Assembly (NCBI GenBank): GCA_023935145.1
Contig: CM043700.1
Span: 24,708,001-24,772,000 of the forward strand
Direction of reading: 5' to 3'
Origin: Bretschneidera sinensis
Taxonomy: Eukaryota > Streptophyta > Magnoliopsida > Brassicales > Akaniaceae
DNA: 64,000 bases
A model generated the notes under the pieces. It was not told the origin of the DNA. It searched no databases and worked only from the letters and a program-made list of their open reading frames with translations. The number at the start of each line of letters is the position of its first letter. Positions within the stretch are counted from its first letter, which is position 1. This document shows positions 12,387-25,033 of this stretch, one piece after another. Both the position numbers and the translations under genes were made by a program.

Positions 12387-13720
12387 AGTGGGGATGGAGG
12401 ATTACTAGTCCTAGTTAAGGGTGTGGACCTGACTTTTTCTTCACCAGAAAAGGAAACCTTTCTTTTGTTTTGGTGGAAACACCGTGTCAAGGAGTGGGAA
12501 TAATTGGTGTAACAAGAATGGATGTGTTTAAAGCAAACTGTTAAAATAATATGTTTCTTAATTTTCTGTATTTGAAAGGTTAAAAGAAAACTCAATACAT
12601 TTGTATACCCAAAAATTAACTTGAAATCGATACTTACCCATGAGAAGAATAAATACTTTCTTCTCTCCATCTGTACTAATTTTTACATTATAACCCAACA
12701 AAAGTGAGGGAAAGCCCAACAAGCATTACCTCTCTTTAAAAAAAGAGATGATTCAGCTACCCTGTTAGTCCTGTCTTCAGCATCTCCCTCCTTGTGGTTA
12801 AGATAATGTTGCCGTAATAAATTGGAGAAAAAATTTAATTTTTTGTTGAACGGATATGTTTAAATATCAAAAGCAACACTTCTTGAGTTCTTGTTGAACG
12901 GATATGTTTAAATTTTTCACCTGACATAGATTGCTTTTGACGATGATTGAGATCAAAGAGGCTTAATAGAAAAACGATGACTAAAGTTTGGGAATTTAGA
13001 GAAACCTTATATGCTGCTTGGTTTCCTTGTGTTATTCATATTATATAAGGATTTATTGTGTTACTTGGGCACCAAGTATCGTAGTCCTAGTATGACATTG
13101 AGGTTGTTGTATATTTTCAAAAGTTTAATGATAAAAATTTTGTGATAAAAGTATTGTGAAACAATTAAAATGTAATGTTTGATAAGTTACATTTTTTAAA
13201 TCAATTTCAATAGTTAATGTGTTTGGTAAAATTAATTTCACGATTTTTAATAGGCATTAATTTTTTTCTTGTATTTCGAAACACAACATTATCTCTAGCA
13301 TCTTAAAAATAGCTTTAAAAATTTCACATTTTAAATAATTAAATTTTATTAATACTGTTAATAATTAAATTTTATCAAATACAAAATTTATTTTTCACAG
13401 TTGAAAAAACATATTTTGCCACTCCGTTACAACGAGGAACGTACTCAAAATATAGCAAGTGAGGAAGTTCTCTTCTTTAGAGCACGAAGAGTTTGACTTG
13501 AGGTAAGATTTATCTGCAAAGAGGGAGTTATGACACTGAAATAATTATTAAATATTTTCTAATTTCTTTTCTGTTTCTTGGTAAAAGTAAGTTGTGAATA
13601 TCTTACTTGGTTTGGAGGGCCAACTTTATTATTGTTACTTCTTCAGACATGAAGGAGTACTAAACTAGTGAGGTACTAAAGGAGCACTCAACTAGTGATT
13701 AGCAATTACAAAATTGAAGC
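12387..13720. other. Intergenic DNA between oleosin and CHUP1-like gene
   Basis: Probably oleosin distal promoter followed by AT-rich sequence. A 19-base phrase around TTGTTGAACGGATATGTTTA occurs twice (about 12843 and 12892). No gene seen. Confidence 0.55.
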
Positions 13721-15654
13721 CTAGTAAATCCCAGCAGTAATAAGACAGACAAAAATAAATATGATGAGGATAAAGAAGATGAAAGCAGCTATAAGATGCA
13801 CCATATGGGTCTCAACCTTATTTTCACTATGAAGATCATTGGCAATTTCTGAATGCAACTCATCTTCAATCCTACTTAATACTTGGGAATCCACATGGTT
13901 CTTGTTGTCAGGCTTCCCACTTGAATTACTTGCATTCGTAGTAGAGTTTTCGCTTAGCATCTCATCAACTGTTCCCTTGTCATCAAGTAATTTAGGTGTA
14001 TATCGAATTGTTTCCACTGCATCATTGAAAGAAACTCTCCTCGCACGTGATTTCCCTGTGAATTCAGTACAATCCTGCATTTGTTTATTCCTAGACGCGG
14101 CAGGCTTTGATGGAATCATTGAAGTAGAAAACCTTCGAACCAGAGCATTTCTGCTCGAAGCAATTGATTCATACTTGCTTCTTCCCCACCTTTTTATGCC
14201 GACACTAGAATATTTCTTTCTAATGCTTCTTTGGCTACTTGAAGAGCTCTCAATGAAGGAACTGTCAATGTCATCGGTCTCAGTTGAAGAAACGCTGTCG
14301 AAAATGGGATCTAATGTTAGTTGCTTAGTTTCCTCACGAGTTTTCTGTTTTGTGTTCTTGTCAAGGTCGTCTATTGAGGCCCTCCTTGATGGTGTTTGAT
14401 AATTTTGGACTTCAAACCTCAAGCAGGCATTAAGCCAGCGTTGGTACACTAGTTCTTCAACCATATTAAATCTCTCCTTCTGTAGCTTTTCAACTTGTTT
14501 GGAAAGCTCTTCATTGGCATGTCTTAGAACACTTGCATCTTCCTCAACTTTCGCAATAACTTCGCTCTACGCCACAAACCCAAAAGGAAATACTAAACAT
14601 TCTATGGAGCAAGGGCAATACGGAACAAACTTAAGGGAATATAAGAATGTTTGGGCATTAGACTCTACTTACCTCTGTCGTATTGGTAAGGGCAGTAACT
14701 TTGGCATGAGCAACAACTAACTTAAGTGCCGATTCCCTATTTTCTAACTCAAGTTCTTTATTCCTCCTCCTTATCCCCACAACTTGTAACTCATTATCTT
14801 TAACAGCTTTAAGCTTAGTATCTCTAGTGGAGGTATCGTTGCTTCGGAATCCAGATACTTGTTCTTCAAGCATCGCTATTTGCCTCTTCATTTGGCTTCC
14901 GTTCGCATCGATTTTTTTCTGCATTTCATCTATCATCTTCTTTGCTATCTTTAGCTCCTTCTCTGCTATGATACCCTGTTTGATTTCTTCTTGAAGATCC
15001 ATTATCTCAGCTTTCAATGAACTAATTCTGATATTGAATGCTTGGATTTCTCCTCTGTTGTCCTCTAAATGCCTTCGTAGCTGGGTAATGTAAGATTTCT
15101 GTTCTTTTAGATCATACAGTTGAAGCAACTTCCCTTCAAGGGCCAATTTTCTCTGCTCCAACTTTTTTATGAGACTCTGTATATGCTCTGTATCAGTCAA
15201 ATTGCCCAAATTCCTACGTTTTCTGTTACACTTTACCTCTTCACTTCTCATTAAATTTGGTTTCATCTTCCTTTCGACCATTTTCGCCTCCTGCAAAAGG
15301 TTGGTTTGATGTTACTTTATATTCAAGGGTGTAGATCGAGCAGAGAAAAAAAGAGAGAGCGAATACTCCAAAGTTGTCTTTAAACTTGTCTTCCTCTTCT
15401 CCATATTGTTGGAAGCTAGAAGCATCTTTTTCTACCCATGTAAAACACCAGCAGAAATTAACAAAAGGCAAAATAAAACATCCATTCAAGCATGAAATAT
15501 ATCAGCATAAATAAAGCAATGAGTTGTAACAAGAGAGACAAATACCTGAGTGGTTGATGGAAAGTTTTCGCTTCTTGGACGAATTGAAGTTAATCTGAGA
15601 TACTGTGAAAGCTGCTACTGCAGCTACAACCAAAAAGCTCACCCCAAATAACAT
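13721..15654 (-). CDS. CHUP1-like coiled-coil protein with C-terminal membrane segment
   Basis: Four exons on the minus strand: 15654-15546, 15431-15367, 15290-14673 and 14566-13721, with GT..AG junctions and phases that join without a break (545 residues). Residues 2-17 are hydrophobic (MLFGVSFLVVAAVAAFTV), like the CHUP1 outer-envelope anchor. About 75-300 is a coiled coil with LEGKLLQLYDLKEQ. Around 303-314 is LVYQRWLNACLR, a CHUP1-family signature. A serine-rich basic linker follows. The last 27 residues form a second hydrophobic segment (HLIAAFIFFILIIFIFVCL). CHUP1 ties chloroplasts to actin. This protein stops before the proline-rich and C-terminal actin-related part of CHUP1, so it belongs to a shorter branch (AR791-like is possible). 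A splice acceptor just upstream suggests a 5'-UTR intron. Confidence 0.85.
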
Positions 15655-16495
15655 GTAGTAACTGATTCTGTTGAGATGCAGTCTAGTACCCAACTGGAAA
15701 ATGGCCTAATAAACTCTTAAAACGCTCTGTTTTCCCCATCACAAAGGTTGATAACTCTCATCACCAAGCAGTGGTTCATCTTTATTCAGCCTGTGATATT
15801 TAATGAGAATGTTACATTTTCTTTTGTCACTATATTAAACTTGCATAATGCAAAGGGTTTCTTTCTGGGTATCTGTCCTATTCCAAAAATAATACTAATA
15901 TTTTTTCTTGGCTGAATAGGAAAATAAAAAACAATGCTAATTAGCTGTTATTAAGAGACAAGCAAGATATTTCATTCCAATTGCCAAATCCTGGGAAATC
16001 TAAGATTTTATCATTCCCAGTGGTCCATATGTAATGCAAGATATCATTGGACTGACCATTCTTTGAATGTCACATTTACACATCATGATGGCATGTATAC
16101 CCATCAAACTATTGGGACTTGGGAATGAGTATATAATTATATATCCAAAAATATCATATACTTGTATGCTAAAGTTTTTATTCAGAGAATTTTTTTAATG
16201 AAAAAATAAATTTATTTTCTATGTTTGACTGTTGTGTTTATTTGACGAACTGTTTTCAACGAGCATCAATTTCCTTACTCAATTACAACTTTTCCCCTAA
16301 TTTTTCTATTCCCCCGATCAAAGATTCTGTTACCTTTGTTTTTTTTTGGCAATTTTTCCTCCTATGCAAAACCCACCGTTTAAACCCCAACCTCTCTCTC
16401 TCTCTCTCTCAATTAAACAAGCACGAATTCTTAATAACTAGGATTTTACCTCTCACGTACCAGGAAAACAGCCCAGCCACTGCACACCACGCTCT
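15655..16495. promoter_or_regulatory. Shared intergenic region between two divergent genes
   Basis: Lies between the start codons of the CHUP1-like gene (-) and eIF2B delta (+), 841 bases. It must hold both promoters. A TATATAATTATATATCC-like AT stretch is near 16130 and a (CT)n tract at about 16389-16411 is in the probable eIF2B leader. Confidence 0.6.
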
Positions 16496-19400
16496 ATGGA
16501 TGCGCGTCGCACCTCTCTTACGGTCCCTAAGGTCCGGCAGGTAGGCTTCTTCACACCCAACGCGCCAGCGCAACCGCATCCGTGTCGGACTCAATCCTGT
16601 CCGCTCGAATCCAACTCTCCGCCGCTATCTGATTCTCCCGCCAGTAACTTTCTCTTCCCCGTCATGATACCGCCATCACGTCAACTCTCGGACAACCTCG
16701 CCTCCCGAGCTGTCCCCCTTCCGGTTCCGGAGCACGCCTTCAGGAGACATGCTGACCACTCTCTTCCAGTGGGAAGCTACAACCCGTCGGAGTGGCTGCT
16801 GGGGGCCTCGCCGCCGTCAAGCAACTGTAGGGTTGGGGACGGAGAGTTGTCGGAGGATTCGAGCTCCGTTGGGTGGTTTCAGAGAAGCAATTCGGCCAAA
16901 TTCTCGTCGAGCTTTCCAGGCGGTGGTTTCGATTTGACTCCGGCGGCAGTTAAGGCTCCCGTGAATCTTACATCGGACATTAAAGTTTCAACGGGTTTGC
17001 AGGCGAAAAAGAGCGTTACAGTATCTGGTAATGGTGAGTTATCATGGCACTTATGTATCTATGAGTTGGTTTTTTCATGGTATTGTAATTTGATTGGATA
17101 GGGAAGTATAGTTGGTTTTTGAGGTTAAGTAATCTCGTTAAAGTTTGTGTGGTAAATGTTAAAGAGTTGCCTTTCAAAGAGTATCTTATGCTGTGTAGGC
17201 TTAGAAGTCAAGATGAATGATTGACAAAGTGAGAATCTGAGTGTTTCGTGTTTCGAGCTGGGAATGGAAGTGGATGAAAAGTGTTGGTTTTGGTGAACTA
17301 TTGATCCTGATTGGAGGTCTGAGATACGGTGAAATGGTTTTTGCAGTTTTAATTGCCTAGGGAGTGGACTTGTAGAGGAGAAGAGGTAGGGAAGGAGAGG
17401 GTTTGGGGGGGAGGATAGGGATTTGCCCCTACCATTTAGACGGGAATCTAATTTTATAAATGAATGATATAAGAATGATGTTTACTGCATTTTCCCTGGT
17501 TAGATTGTTTTTTCTTGTTTTCTCCTGAAGTTATAGAATGAGTCCCTATTAATGTAGTTATGTTGTTTACAAGGCTGTTTGTATGTTGCTGTTGTGACCT
17601 TTCTAGTCATATTGGAATTTGTTTGAAACATTCTGTGGCACATAGTTACAAAAGGAAATCTTGCAGAAAAAAGTGGAGGGGCGATTATGGAACCAGAAAA
17701 TGAGCCGGCATCAAGTTCCAAACCATTGAAAGAGAAAACAACAAAAGCTGAAAGGCGTGCCTTGCAAGAGTCTCAAAGAGCTGCAAAAGGTTCTAACAGT
17801 CATATTCCTTCTATCCAAAATTTTAAAATTTGTGATGTAACTGATGTTCAATTTTATTGGTTTTTTTAGTAACTTGCAGTATGTTGCTCTATGTCATGGA
17901 AACTGGATATCCCTTTTAAAAACAAGGGCAATGTTGTTTCACATTTTGATAAAATATTAGTATCCAGAAATTATTTTTTATTGAGTTTCATTCCATGGTA
18001 TTTCAAGTTTTTTGGCTGACCTGTTCCATTCTATCATATTTCCTCTTGTTTTTGTCAAATGGTGTAGCTTTGTCCTTCATGCTCTGTTTTGTTACAGTAA
18101 GTATTAAATTATGTTGTAGCAATAAGGTATGTAAATCTTATTATTTTCCACGCTCATCAATTATGGTACTTTTATAGCCAAGGGAAATAAAACTGCTGCC
18201 GTATCTGTGGAAGCAACTCCAAGAAAACCTGTGAAGCAGCCCTTACAAAAGAAAGATGGTCCTCCAGTTACATCTTCCATTGCGGCTTCCGAGAAGAAAG
18301 GTGTTGATCGTCCACCTGAAAGAGAGAGGAAGAAAGATATCCCTGCCCCACGCATGCAATTTGATGATAAGAACCGAGTGGAGAAGGCTAAAAGGCGTGC
18401 AGTGGTCAACCAAACTGAAGCTAAGAACAGAGTCGAATTGTTTCGTCATTTGCCTCAGTATGAACATGGGACTCAGCTTCCCGGTCTGGAATCAAAATTT
18501 TTCCAACTTGATCCAATGCATCCTGCTATTTACAAGGTACTTTGCTTAGGTAGTTTATTAACCTATTCAATGCTTGAGCTTGTTTAATAGAATTTATTTG
18601 GTTGTATTCAAACTGTCAAAGATCAAGAGTAATTTTCAACTTTGGATCATGTGGCAAACACTGTCGCATGTGCAGACATGGGAATGGATACAGCAGGACA
18701 CGGTGATGATCATGGCAATTAATAAACTAGACATGGATCATATGTGTATGCTTGTGTGGATCTGCAATTACTCATTTTTTAATTGAAACCATCATTATTT
18801 AGTTTCTAAGTTTAATTATAAAACTATAAAATCGGTCCAAGTTTTTGTGAAATTTACAAATAAACCATAGGAAAGTGTTTCCATGTCCACACATGCATGC
18901 ATATTCATTAGCATACTCAACAATGTGGATTGAACTTCACCAAAGTGTCCATTTTATGAATTATGCGTGCTACTAGGGTCTAAATTTTGTTGCTGGCATT
19001 TCAATTGGCAATGTTTGGTTCCCATTTAAGCCAACTTTAAGTGGAACTTGTTTTTTAAAATTTGTCAAAAACTTGGTCTAATTAAATCAAACTTTATTAA
19101 ATTTAATTAAATAACAATTAAAACATCAATTAATAAGTGGTTTGAGGCGTTGTTTGGGGTCAGATTTAAGCTAGCTTAAATCAACTTGCTTAAATTCGAT
19201 CAAAGCAATTTTTTCCTCCGAAAAGATTTCAGCAAACTGATTTAAGCTTGCTTAAATCTACCGCAAACATTGACTGATTTGATTTGATTAAGTTTTTGGC
19301 AAATTTTGAAAAATAAGCTCTACTTAAAGTTTTGGCTTAAATGGGAACCAAACATTGCCAATGTTATTAGTGTCTTGGCCGCTTTGGACACTTCCCTACC

Positions 19401-20982
19401 CACTAAGTGGACAGGGGTTTGAGGCGTGTGTGTATATTAACAATATATTAACAATAAAAAGAAAGATGCTATTAGAGTCTATTAACACTTTTTTTGTAAT
19501 ATCTGGTCACTCATGCTTATGCTCAACATGATATCTTATTATTCTTAAGAGAACATTGTGGTCTTTTTACTTTGTCTAAGAAACACTTTATTATCTACTT
19601 CTTTGACGATGCATGTGTTTACTGTATCATTTGGATCTTTTACATGGTATGTATATGGGTGCGTGCTTGTCTACATGTTTGATAAGTTTCTTTAACCGTG
19701 TTTATATAAAATTGTCAGGTAGGATTGCAGTTTTTGGCAGGAGAGGTATCCGGGGGTAATGCCCGTTGTATTGCGATGCTTCAGGCATTTCAGGAAGCCA
19801 TCAAAGATTACTCCACACCACCAGAAAAAACTTTAGTTAGAGACTTGACTGCCAAACTTAGCAGTTATGTTTCGTTCTTGATCGAATGCCGGCCTCTGTC
19901 AATGAGCATGGGAAATGCAATTAGATTTCTGAAGAGTCTTATTGCCAACTTACCTTTAACTCTTTCTGAATCAGAAGCAAAAGCTGCACTCTGTTCAGAT
20001 ATTGATTGCTTCATAAATGAGAAGATAGTACTTGCAGACAAGGTGATAGTTAGGCATGCTGCTACAAAGATCAGGAATGGGGATGTTCTTCTCACATATG
20101 GATCATCCTGTGTTGTTGAGATGATTCTGTTATATGCCCATGAGCTTGGGAAACAGTTCCGTGTTGTGGTAGTAGACTCACGTCCGAAGCTCGAAGGCCA
20201 GAAGCTACTTCGTAGACTGGTGGCCAAGGGCCTGACTTGTACATATACTCATATAAATGCTGTTTCTTATATTATGCATGAAGTCACACGAGTTTTTCTG
20301 GGGGCTTCCTCAGTCTTGTCTAACGGAACTGTATATTCGAGGGTTGGGACTGCATGTGTTGCTATGGTTGCTGATGCTTTTCGTGTTCCAGTCATAATCT
20401 GCTGTGAAGCATATAAATTTCATGAAAGGGTTCAGCTTGATTCAATATGCTCTAATGAACTAGGTTTGTCTGTTACCGTGTGAGCTCATTCTGAAATTGG
20501 TCGTTTTTTCTCTAGTTCTAGTTTCCGTTTCTTTTTGAGAGAATACATCAGAGCACTTTCAATTGCTTGCAGGTGATCCAGATGCTATTTCCAAGGTCCC
20601 TGGAAGACTGGATGTAAATTATCTGGAAAATTGGACTGATAAGGCAAATCTTCAACTCCTGAATTTAATGTAAGCTTTCTGATATATTATTTTATTCTTT
20701 TTAGAGGGAAGCAACTCTTTAATCTTTTCTGGGATGATTCTTATTTGTCTTAATGTCATACTGTCACAGGTATGATGCTACTCCATCAGAATATATCTCT
20801 ATGATTGTCACAGATTATGGCATGGTAAGAGACGTTCTGGGAAAAAGTTAATACTTGTCATCGATGCTTGAAATTTCTTAAATTAGATTTTTACTACTTT
20901 TGTTTTGTTCTTTTTGTAGATCCCCCCCACAAGTGTGCCTGTCATCGTACGTGAGTATCGGAGGGAGCACTTGTTGATGTAG
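16496..20982 (+). CDS. Translation initiation factor eIF2B, delta subunit
   Basis: Seven exons: 16496-17033, 17667-17789, 18178-18536, 19719-20463, 20573-20669, 20770-20824 and 20920-20982. All junctions are GT..AG and phases match, giving 659 residues, the size expected for the plant protein. eIF2B exchanges GDP for GTP on eIF2; delta belongs to the alpha/beta/delta regulatory core. The N-terminal ~250 residues are serine/proline-rich, then lysine-rich (KTTKAERRALQESQRAAK). The conserved IF-2B fold runs from about 340 with GGNARCIAMLQAFQ, ILLTYGSS-like DVLLTYGSSCVVEMIL, VVVDSRPKLEGQ and VGTACVAMVADAFRVPVIIC, ending in DYGM-IPPTSVPVIVREY. Donor 2 (GGTTCT) is unusual but fits the phase. Intron 3 carries a MITE. 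Confidence 0.92.
19005..19361. mobile_element. MITE in intron 3 of eIF2B delta
   Basis: Terminal inverted repeats of about 36 bases: the left end TTGGCAATGTTTGGTTCCCA...TTTAAGCC is matched by the reverse complement of the right end at 19322-19361. The GGCAATGTTTGG end resembles the element at 48393-48461, which suggests a Tourist-like (PIF/Harbinger) family. I could not define the target duplication. Confidence 0.8.
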
Positions 20983-21145
20983 AAATGTTCAGCCTAAGTG
21001 ACATTATTTGATGAAGTAAACTTTACGTGGATTTAGTTTCTGTGGTGCCATTCCTCTTGCTTGCGAGGCATTGTGCACGCGGGGTGATAAAACTTTGAAT
21101 CGTTTTGTAACACTAGTAGAAACGGTTCTTTAGTCATTCTTTACA

Positions 21146-21192
<47 letters not shown>

Positions 21193-23310
21193 GTACATAC
21201 ATCTAAATGATTATTTTTTGCCATGTTAAATTAGCTTGAATTTGAATTTTCTTTCATGAATACGACGGAGTAAAGAATGCAGGATATTTAGCCTCTTCTG
21301 GCAGTTTTGGACGTCCTTAGCATTCATGTCATATAATTCAAATCATTCGGGACTCATCAATGTTTATCATGGTTGGAATTTATCCCAATAAGAGTGTTCA
21401 AATGGTCCGTACGAGTTGGTTAAAATTTTAATTGATATTTTCGGAACAATTTTTTTTCTTTATTGTTTTGATCGAATAACAAGTGTCATAGACTGAGTTT
21501 TGACCATTTCATTTCGGTCTATCCTTCCCTTCCGTTTTTAGTCACCAAACAGAGACAATATAAAAAAGAAACAAAAATCTCCAAAAATAATTGCAAAAGT
21601 CGACTCTGGGTTATGTTCAACCGAACCCAGATTTGAAAGTAAAAACTAAAGAGAGATCAAAAGTAAAGGGAGACTTTGGTTGGATGATGAGTTTTTTTTT
21701 TTTTTTATCTTGATGAGATGCGATGGGGAGAGGGATGATAGTAATGGGGCATGGTTGTTTGACGTGGAGAAGAAGAGTAAACGGGTTGGAATTGAGGGCA
21801 AATGAGGAAGAGAAGGGATCAGGCCATCAGCGTGAGAGTAAGAGAATAGAGTAGAAGAAATTGACGCAGAAGATGGGTTGTAGTGTTTGGGATCAGTTGG
21901 GTATTTTAAATTTTTAGGTTTAGGTTTATATATTTATGCAATTAACTATTTTATATATATAAATAAATAAGTTAATATAATATAATATAATATAATAATA
22001 TAAATTTATATTATTATTATTTTAGGGGTTAATTGATAAAAATATATACAATAAAGAATAAAGAAAAACACAAAATTGCATACCGAGTGTTTGACGCAAT
22101 CAATGACATACACTGACACCGACAATTATTGATTTTATATGGTAAAAAATATATAATTAATATTTTAAACTTTAATTGATTAAACGGTTAATATAATTAA
22201 AAATTATTTTATTATTATTCGATTGTTTAATCAATAAAAACGATTTGATTAACCCATTTATCGCCGATTGATTGTTTTGACCAAATCGTTTTAAAGTTTT
22301 AATCAAAACAATTTAAAACCATCAATTAATTGGCTTTGGCATCTCAGTGAACACCTTTATCCCTTAATATTCTAAGGCCCAAAACCAGACGGCATCATAT
22401 AATAGAGAATGGAATCCATTAGCTTTTGCTGATCAATTTTAATAAACGAATAATTTACTCTTTTGTCATGATAACCACTGGACTAAAGTTGCATAAAGTT
22501 ACTTCACCTGAGGTTCTGCGATGGGCATTTACCACGTGTCACATTTCAACACAAACACTAGCATGCCGTTTAGTTCAACTTCATGGTACAGAATTGGAAT
22601 TGGATTTAACTTTTTAAATATTGATTTGGATTAATTAATCTTGTTTGAATAATTTATTTTGATTAGAAAATTTATTATTAATGTAAAATTAAAGTTTAAT
22701 AAAATTAATTATAATCAATGATATCATAAATAAAAACATAAAATGAGGCGTTTTATTGTTATAAAATGAGACGTATGTTTCGAAACGTTGTGTCGTAAAT
22801 TTTTTATAAAATTTTTTGTTTTAAAGTATTTAAATTTGATATCAATGTGACCTAAATAGAAGTGTTGCGTGAAAAATAGTTCAAGTAAAAAGAGAATACT
22901 TGAATAGTGTAATGATGTGCGGTGATCTTTGAGGTAGGATTAGGAAGATACAAAGTGTTAGCCTAGTGTGTCACACAACTCATTACAAGTGGATACTAAA
23001 TTGGTTTTAATTTTTTGTTTGAGTACCCATTGGTGCTTAACCAGCAATAATAAATGACCAAACAAATACATTGAGATTTTAAAATTGTATTTACTACCAA
23101 ACTCATTTCCAAATTTACATTTAATTTATTAATGTATATATGAATTACATATGAGGTTATACTTATAAATTCTAGTTAAACTTTACATTAATTATGCTAT
23201 AACTACCTTATTTAATATCCTTTAACAAGTGCTAATGGACACCTATTAACCAAACTCTTGTTGTAATATAATTTGTTATTTTCTCACCATATTCTCTTAG
23301 TTTACTCAAC
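20983..23310. other. Intergenic DNA, no gene seen
   Basis: Includes the 3' flank of eIF2B delta, a (TA)n microsatellite at 21148-21188, and an AT-rich dispersed repeat at about 22140-22320 similar in wording to 1610-2000. No coding region supported. Confidence 0.55.
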
Positions 23311-23311
23311 A

Positions 23312-24003
23312 ATTTGGTATCAAAACTCGACTACCAAAACCAATAATTGGTATCAAAGCTCAGTTACTAAAAATCAGTATTATAAACCTGTGAACCAAAC
23401 ATGGGATATCGATGGATAAATTACAATTCAATTGGGCATGAAAGATCATGCAGTTGACTCCGAGATGCTCGCGATAGTATAATCGAACAACAGATGGAGC
23501 TCGAAGGACTCATGTGACGTGAACAAGCTGACACGTATAGCGAGCGATTGATGCTTTCATGGTGAAGTCTGTGTAGTTTGCAAGCTTGAGTCTATATAGC
23601 TCGTTATTGAAAATAAGTGTATTTTCTCTATAAGAGAACAAGTGATTTTTCAAGTGTGCGTGTTGGACTATGGTACGAGTTTGGGGTGGTATAAACATGA
23701 TGGCGAAAGGGAACAATGGAGACTCACACTTGAGGTAGAGATTGTTGGGAATATTCACCATCTAATTGAGAAGATGTGGAAGACTAATCCCACATGAAAA
23801 AAAATGGATAAAGTGAATGACATATATATGGAGATGGAAGCAAAACCTATAGGTTTTAAGTTTTTAACATCATATATTGGGTCTTTACTTGGTGGACTCT
23901 CTAAACCCAAGTTTCTTCGAAACTTAGATTATCGTTCCTCTTGTACATCAAGATTTATCTCATCATATGCTATGATTCTTATTTACTATTATTCTTTTTA
24001 TTA
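23312..24003 (+). mobile_element. Miniature LTR retroelement relic with doubled primer-binding site
   Basis: A possible 5' LTR end (TTACTCAACA, ending 23311) is followed by TTGGTATCAAAACTCG, an initiator-methionine-tRNA type primer-binding site. A second copy, TGGTATCAAAGC, begins at 23348. About 390 bases later a purine-rich tract (TTGAGGTAGAGAT) precedes TGTTGGGAATATTCACC at 23743, which reads as a 3' LTR start. The internal region is far too short for gag-pol, so the element would be non-autonomous (TRIM/LARD-like). I could not recognise the matching 5' LTR body, and the 3' LTR seems cut off near 24003. Confidence 0.5.
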
Positions 24004-24600
24004 GGGAAGAATCCAGAAATCTTGATTAGTGAGACTAAAGTTATTTAAAAAGTTATTTATATTGTGGAAAAATCCACTCACTAATAATAAGATGACATGT
24101 GACACCTCGAAAGACAAAACAACCATTTTACCAACCAAAGATAAAATAGTAAAACCCTACTTAAAAGTACAAGGGTAAAATCTATATTAAATCTCTAGAC
24201 GATCTCGAATTTTTGTTTACTAGCCAATCGACGATATAGATCGTCTGTGTTAATAACAATAGTACTCTCACCACCTCTCTGTATAAATGAGGGCAAATTA
24301 TTATAATCATGTTATGAAATCCTTTCGTTGATCTCTCTAAATACAATCATTTTCTTAAATTGTAGACTAACTTGAGCGTATAATCATGTTATGAAATCCT
24401 TTTGTTGATCTCCCTAAATACAATTATTTTTTTATGTTGTAAACTCACTTGAGTGTCGAAGTGTCCGTCCAGAAATGATAAACTCCAGGCATTCACCTAG
24501 AACTCCAAATTTTCTTAGCAGGTATCTTCAAATACTTAGCCTCCAGAGAGACAAAGATCCAAGAGAAAGGCCTTAGCCTCTTTACTCACTAGTAGTTGCT
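24004..24600 (+). mobile_element. Probable LTR relic with a tandemly duplicated leader
   Basis: TATAAA at 24282-24287 is followed by two near-identical 77-base units (24302-24378 and 24379-24455). Each runs from TATAATCATGTTATGAAATC to ACTTGAGCG or ACTTGAGTG. After them come GTCGAAGTGTCCGTCC and CAGGCATTCACCTAG, words typical of gypsy LTR leaders. Boundaries uncertain. Confidence 0.45.
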
Positions 24601-25033
24601 CCCCTTGGTGACTGATCATATTTTGGATATCAATAGTTTATAATTTGAACGAAAATATAAAGATAATTTTACGAAACACACACTTGAAAATATTTCTTGT
24701 TATATCATTAATTATTTATAATTTAAGAAAAATGTACGATAATAAGCGTTCTCCACTCAAAAACTTTAATTCTTTTTTTTTTTTTTTCGTTCTTTAAAGA
24801 AAATAGTGATGGCGAGACCATTTAGTGATAACTATAATTGGTAAGAATTTATTTAACAATTTTTTTGTGAGAAGTTCTTTTTTTTTTTGTTTTGAACTTG
24901 ACTTTTGATGAAATAATACTCCTTAAACTTGATAGTGTAATCGAAGCTTAATATTAGTTTACTAAATATAAAATTTTGAACTTGTGTAAGATAATTGTGT
25001 GCATAAACAATACTTGAAGCTTGGAGTTGGAGG
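24601..25033. other. Intergenic DNA, no gene seen
   Basis: AT-rich with homopolymer T runs. Nothing recognisable. Confidence 0.55.

Noticed and set aside
12293..12670. 125-codon frame upstream of oleosin
   Set aside because: It covers the oleosin promoter and leader, with no family likeness.
13839..14399. 186-codon plus-strand frame
   Set aside because: Shadow of the last exon of the CHUP1-like gene.
15655..15693. Upstream extension of the CHUP1-like N-terminus beginning GTRLHLNRISYY
   Set aside because: It has no ATG (the codon there is TTG after a likely CAG acceptor); the ATG at 15654 fits the family's N-terminal anchor.
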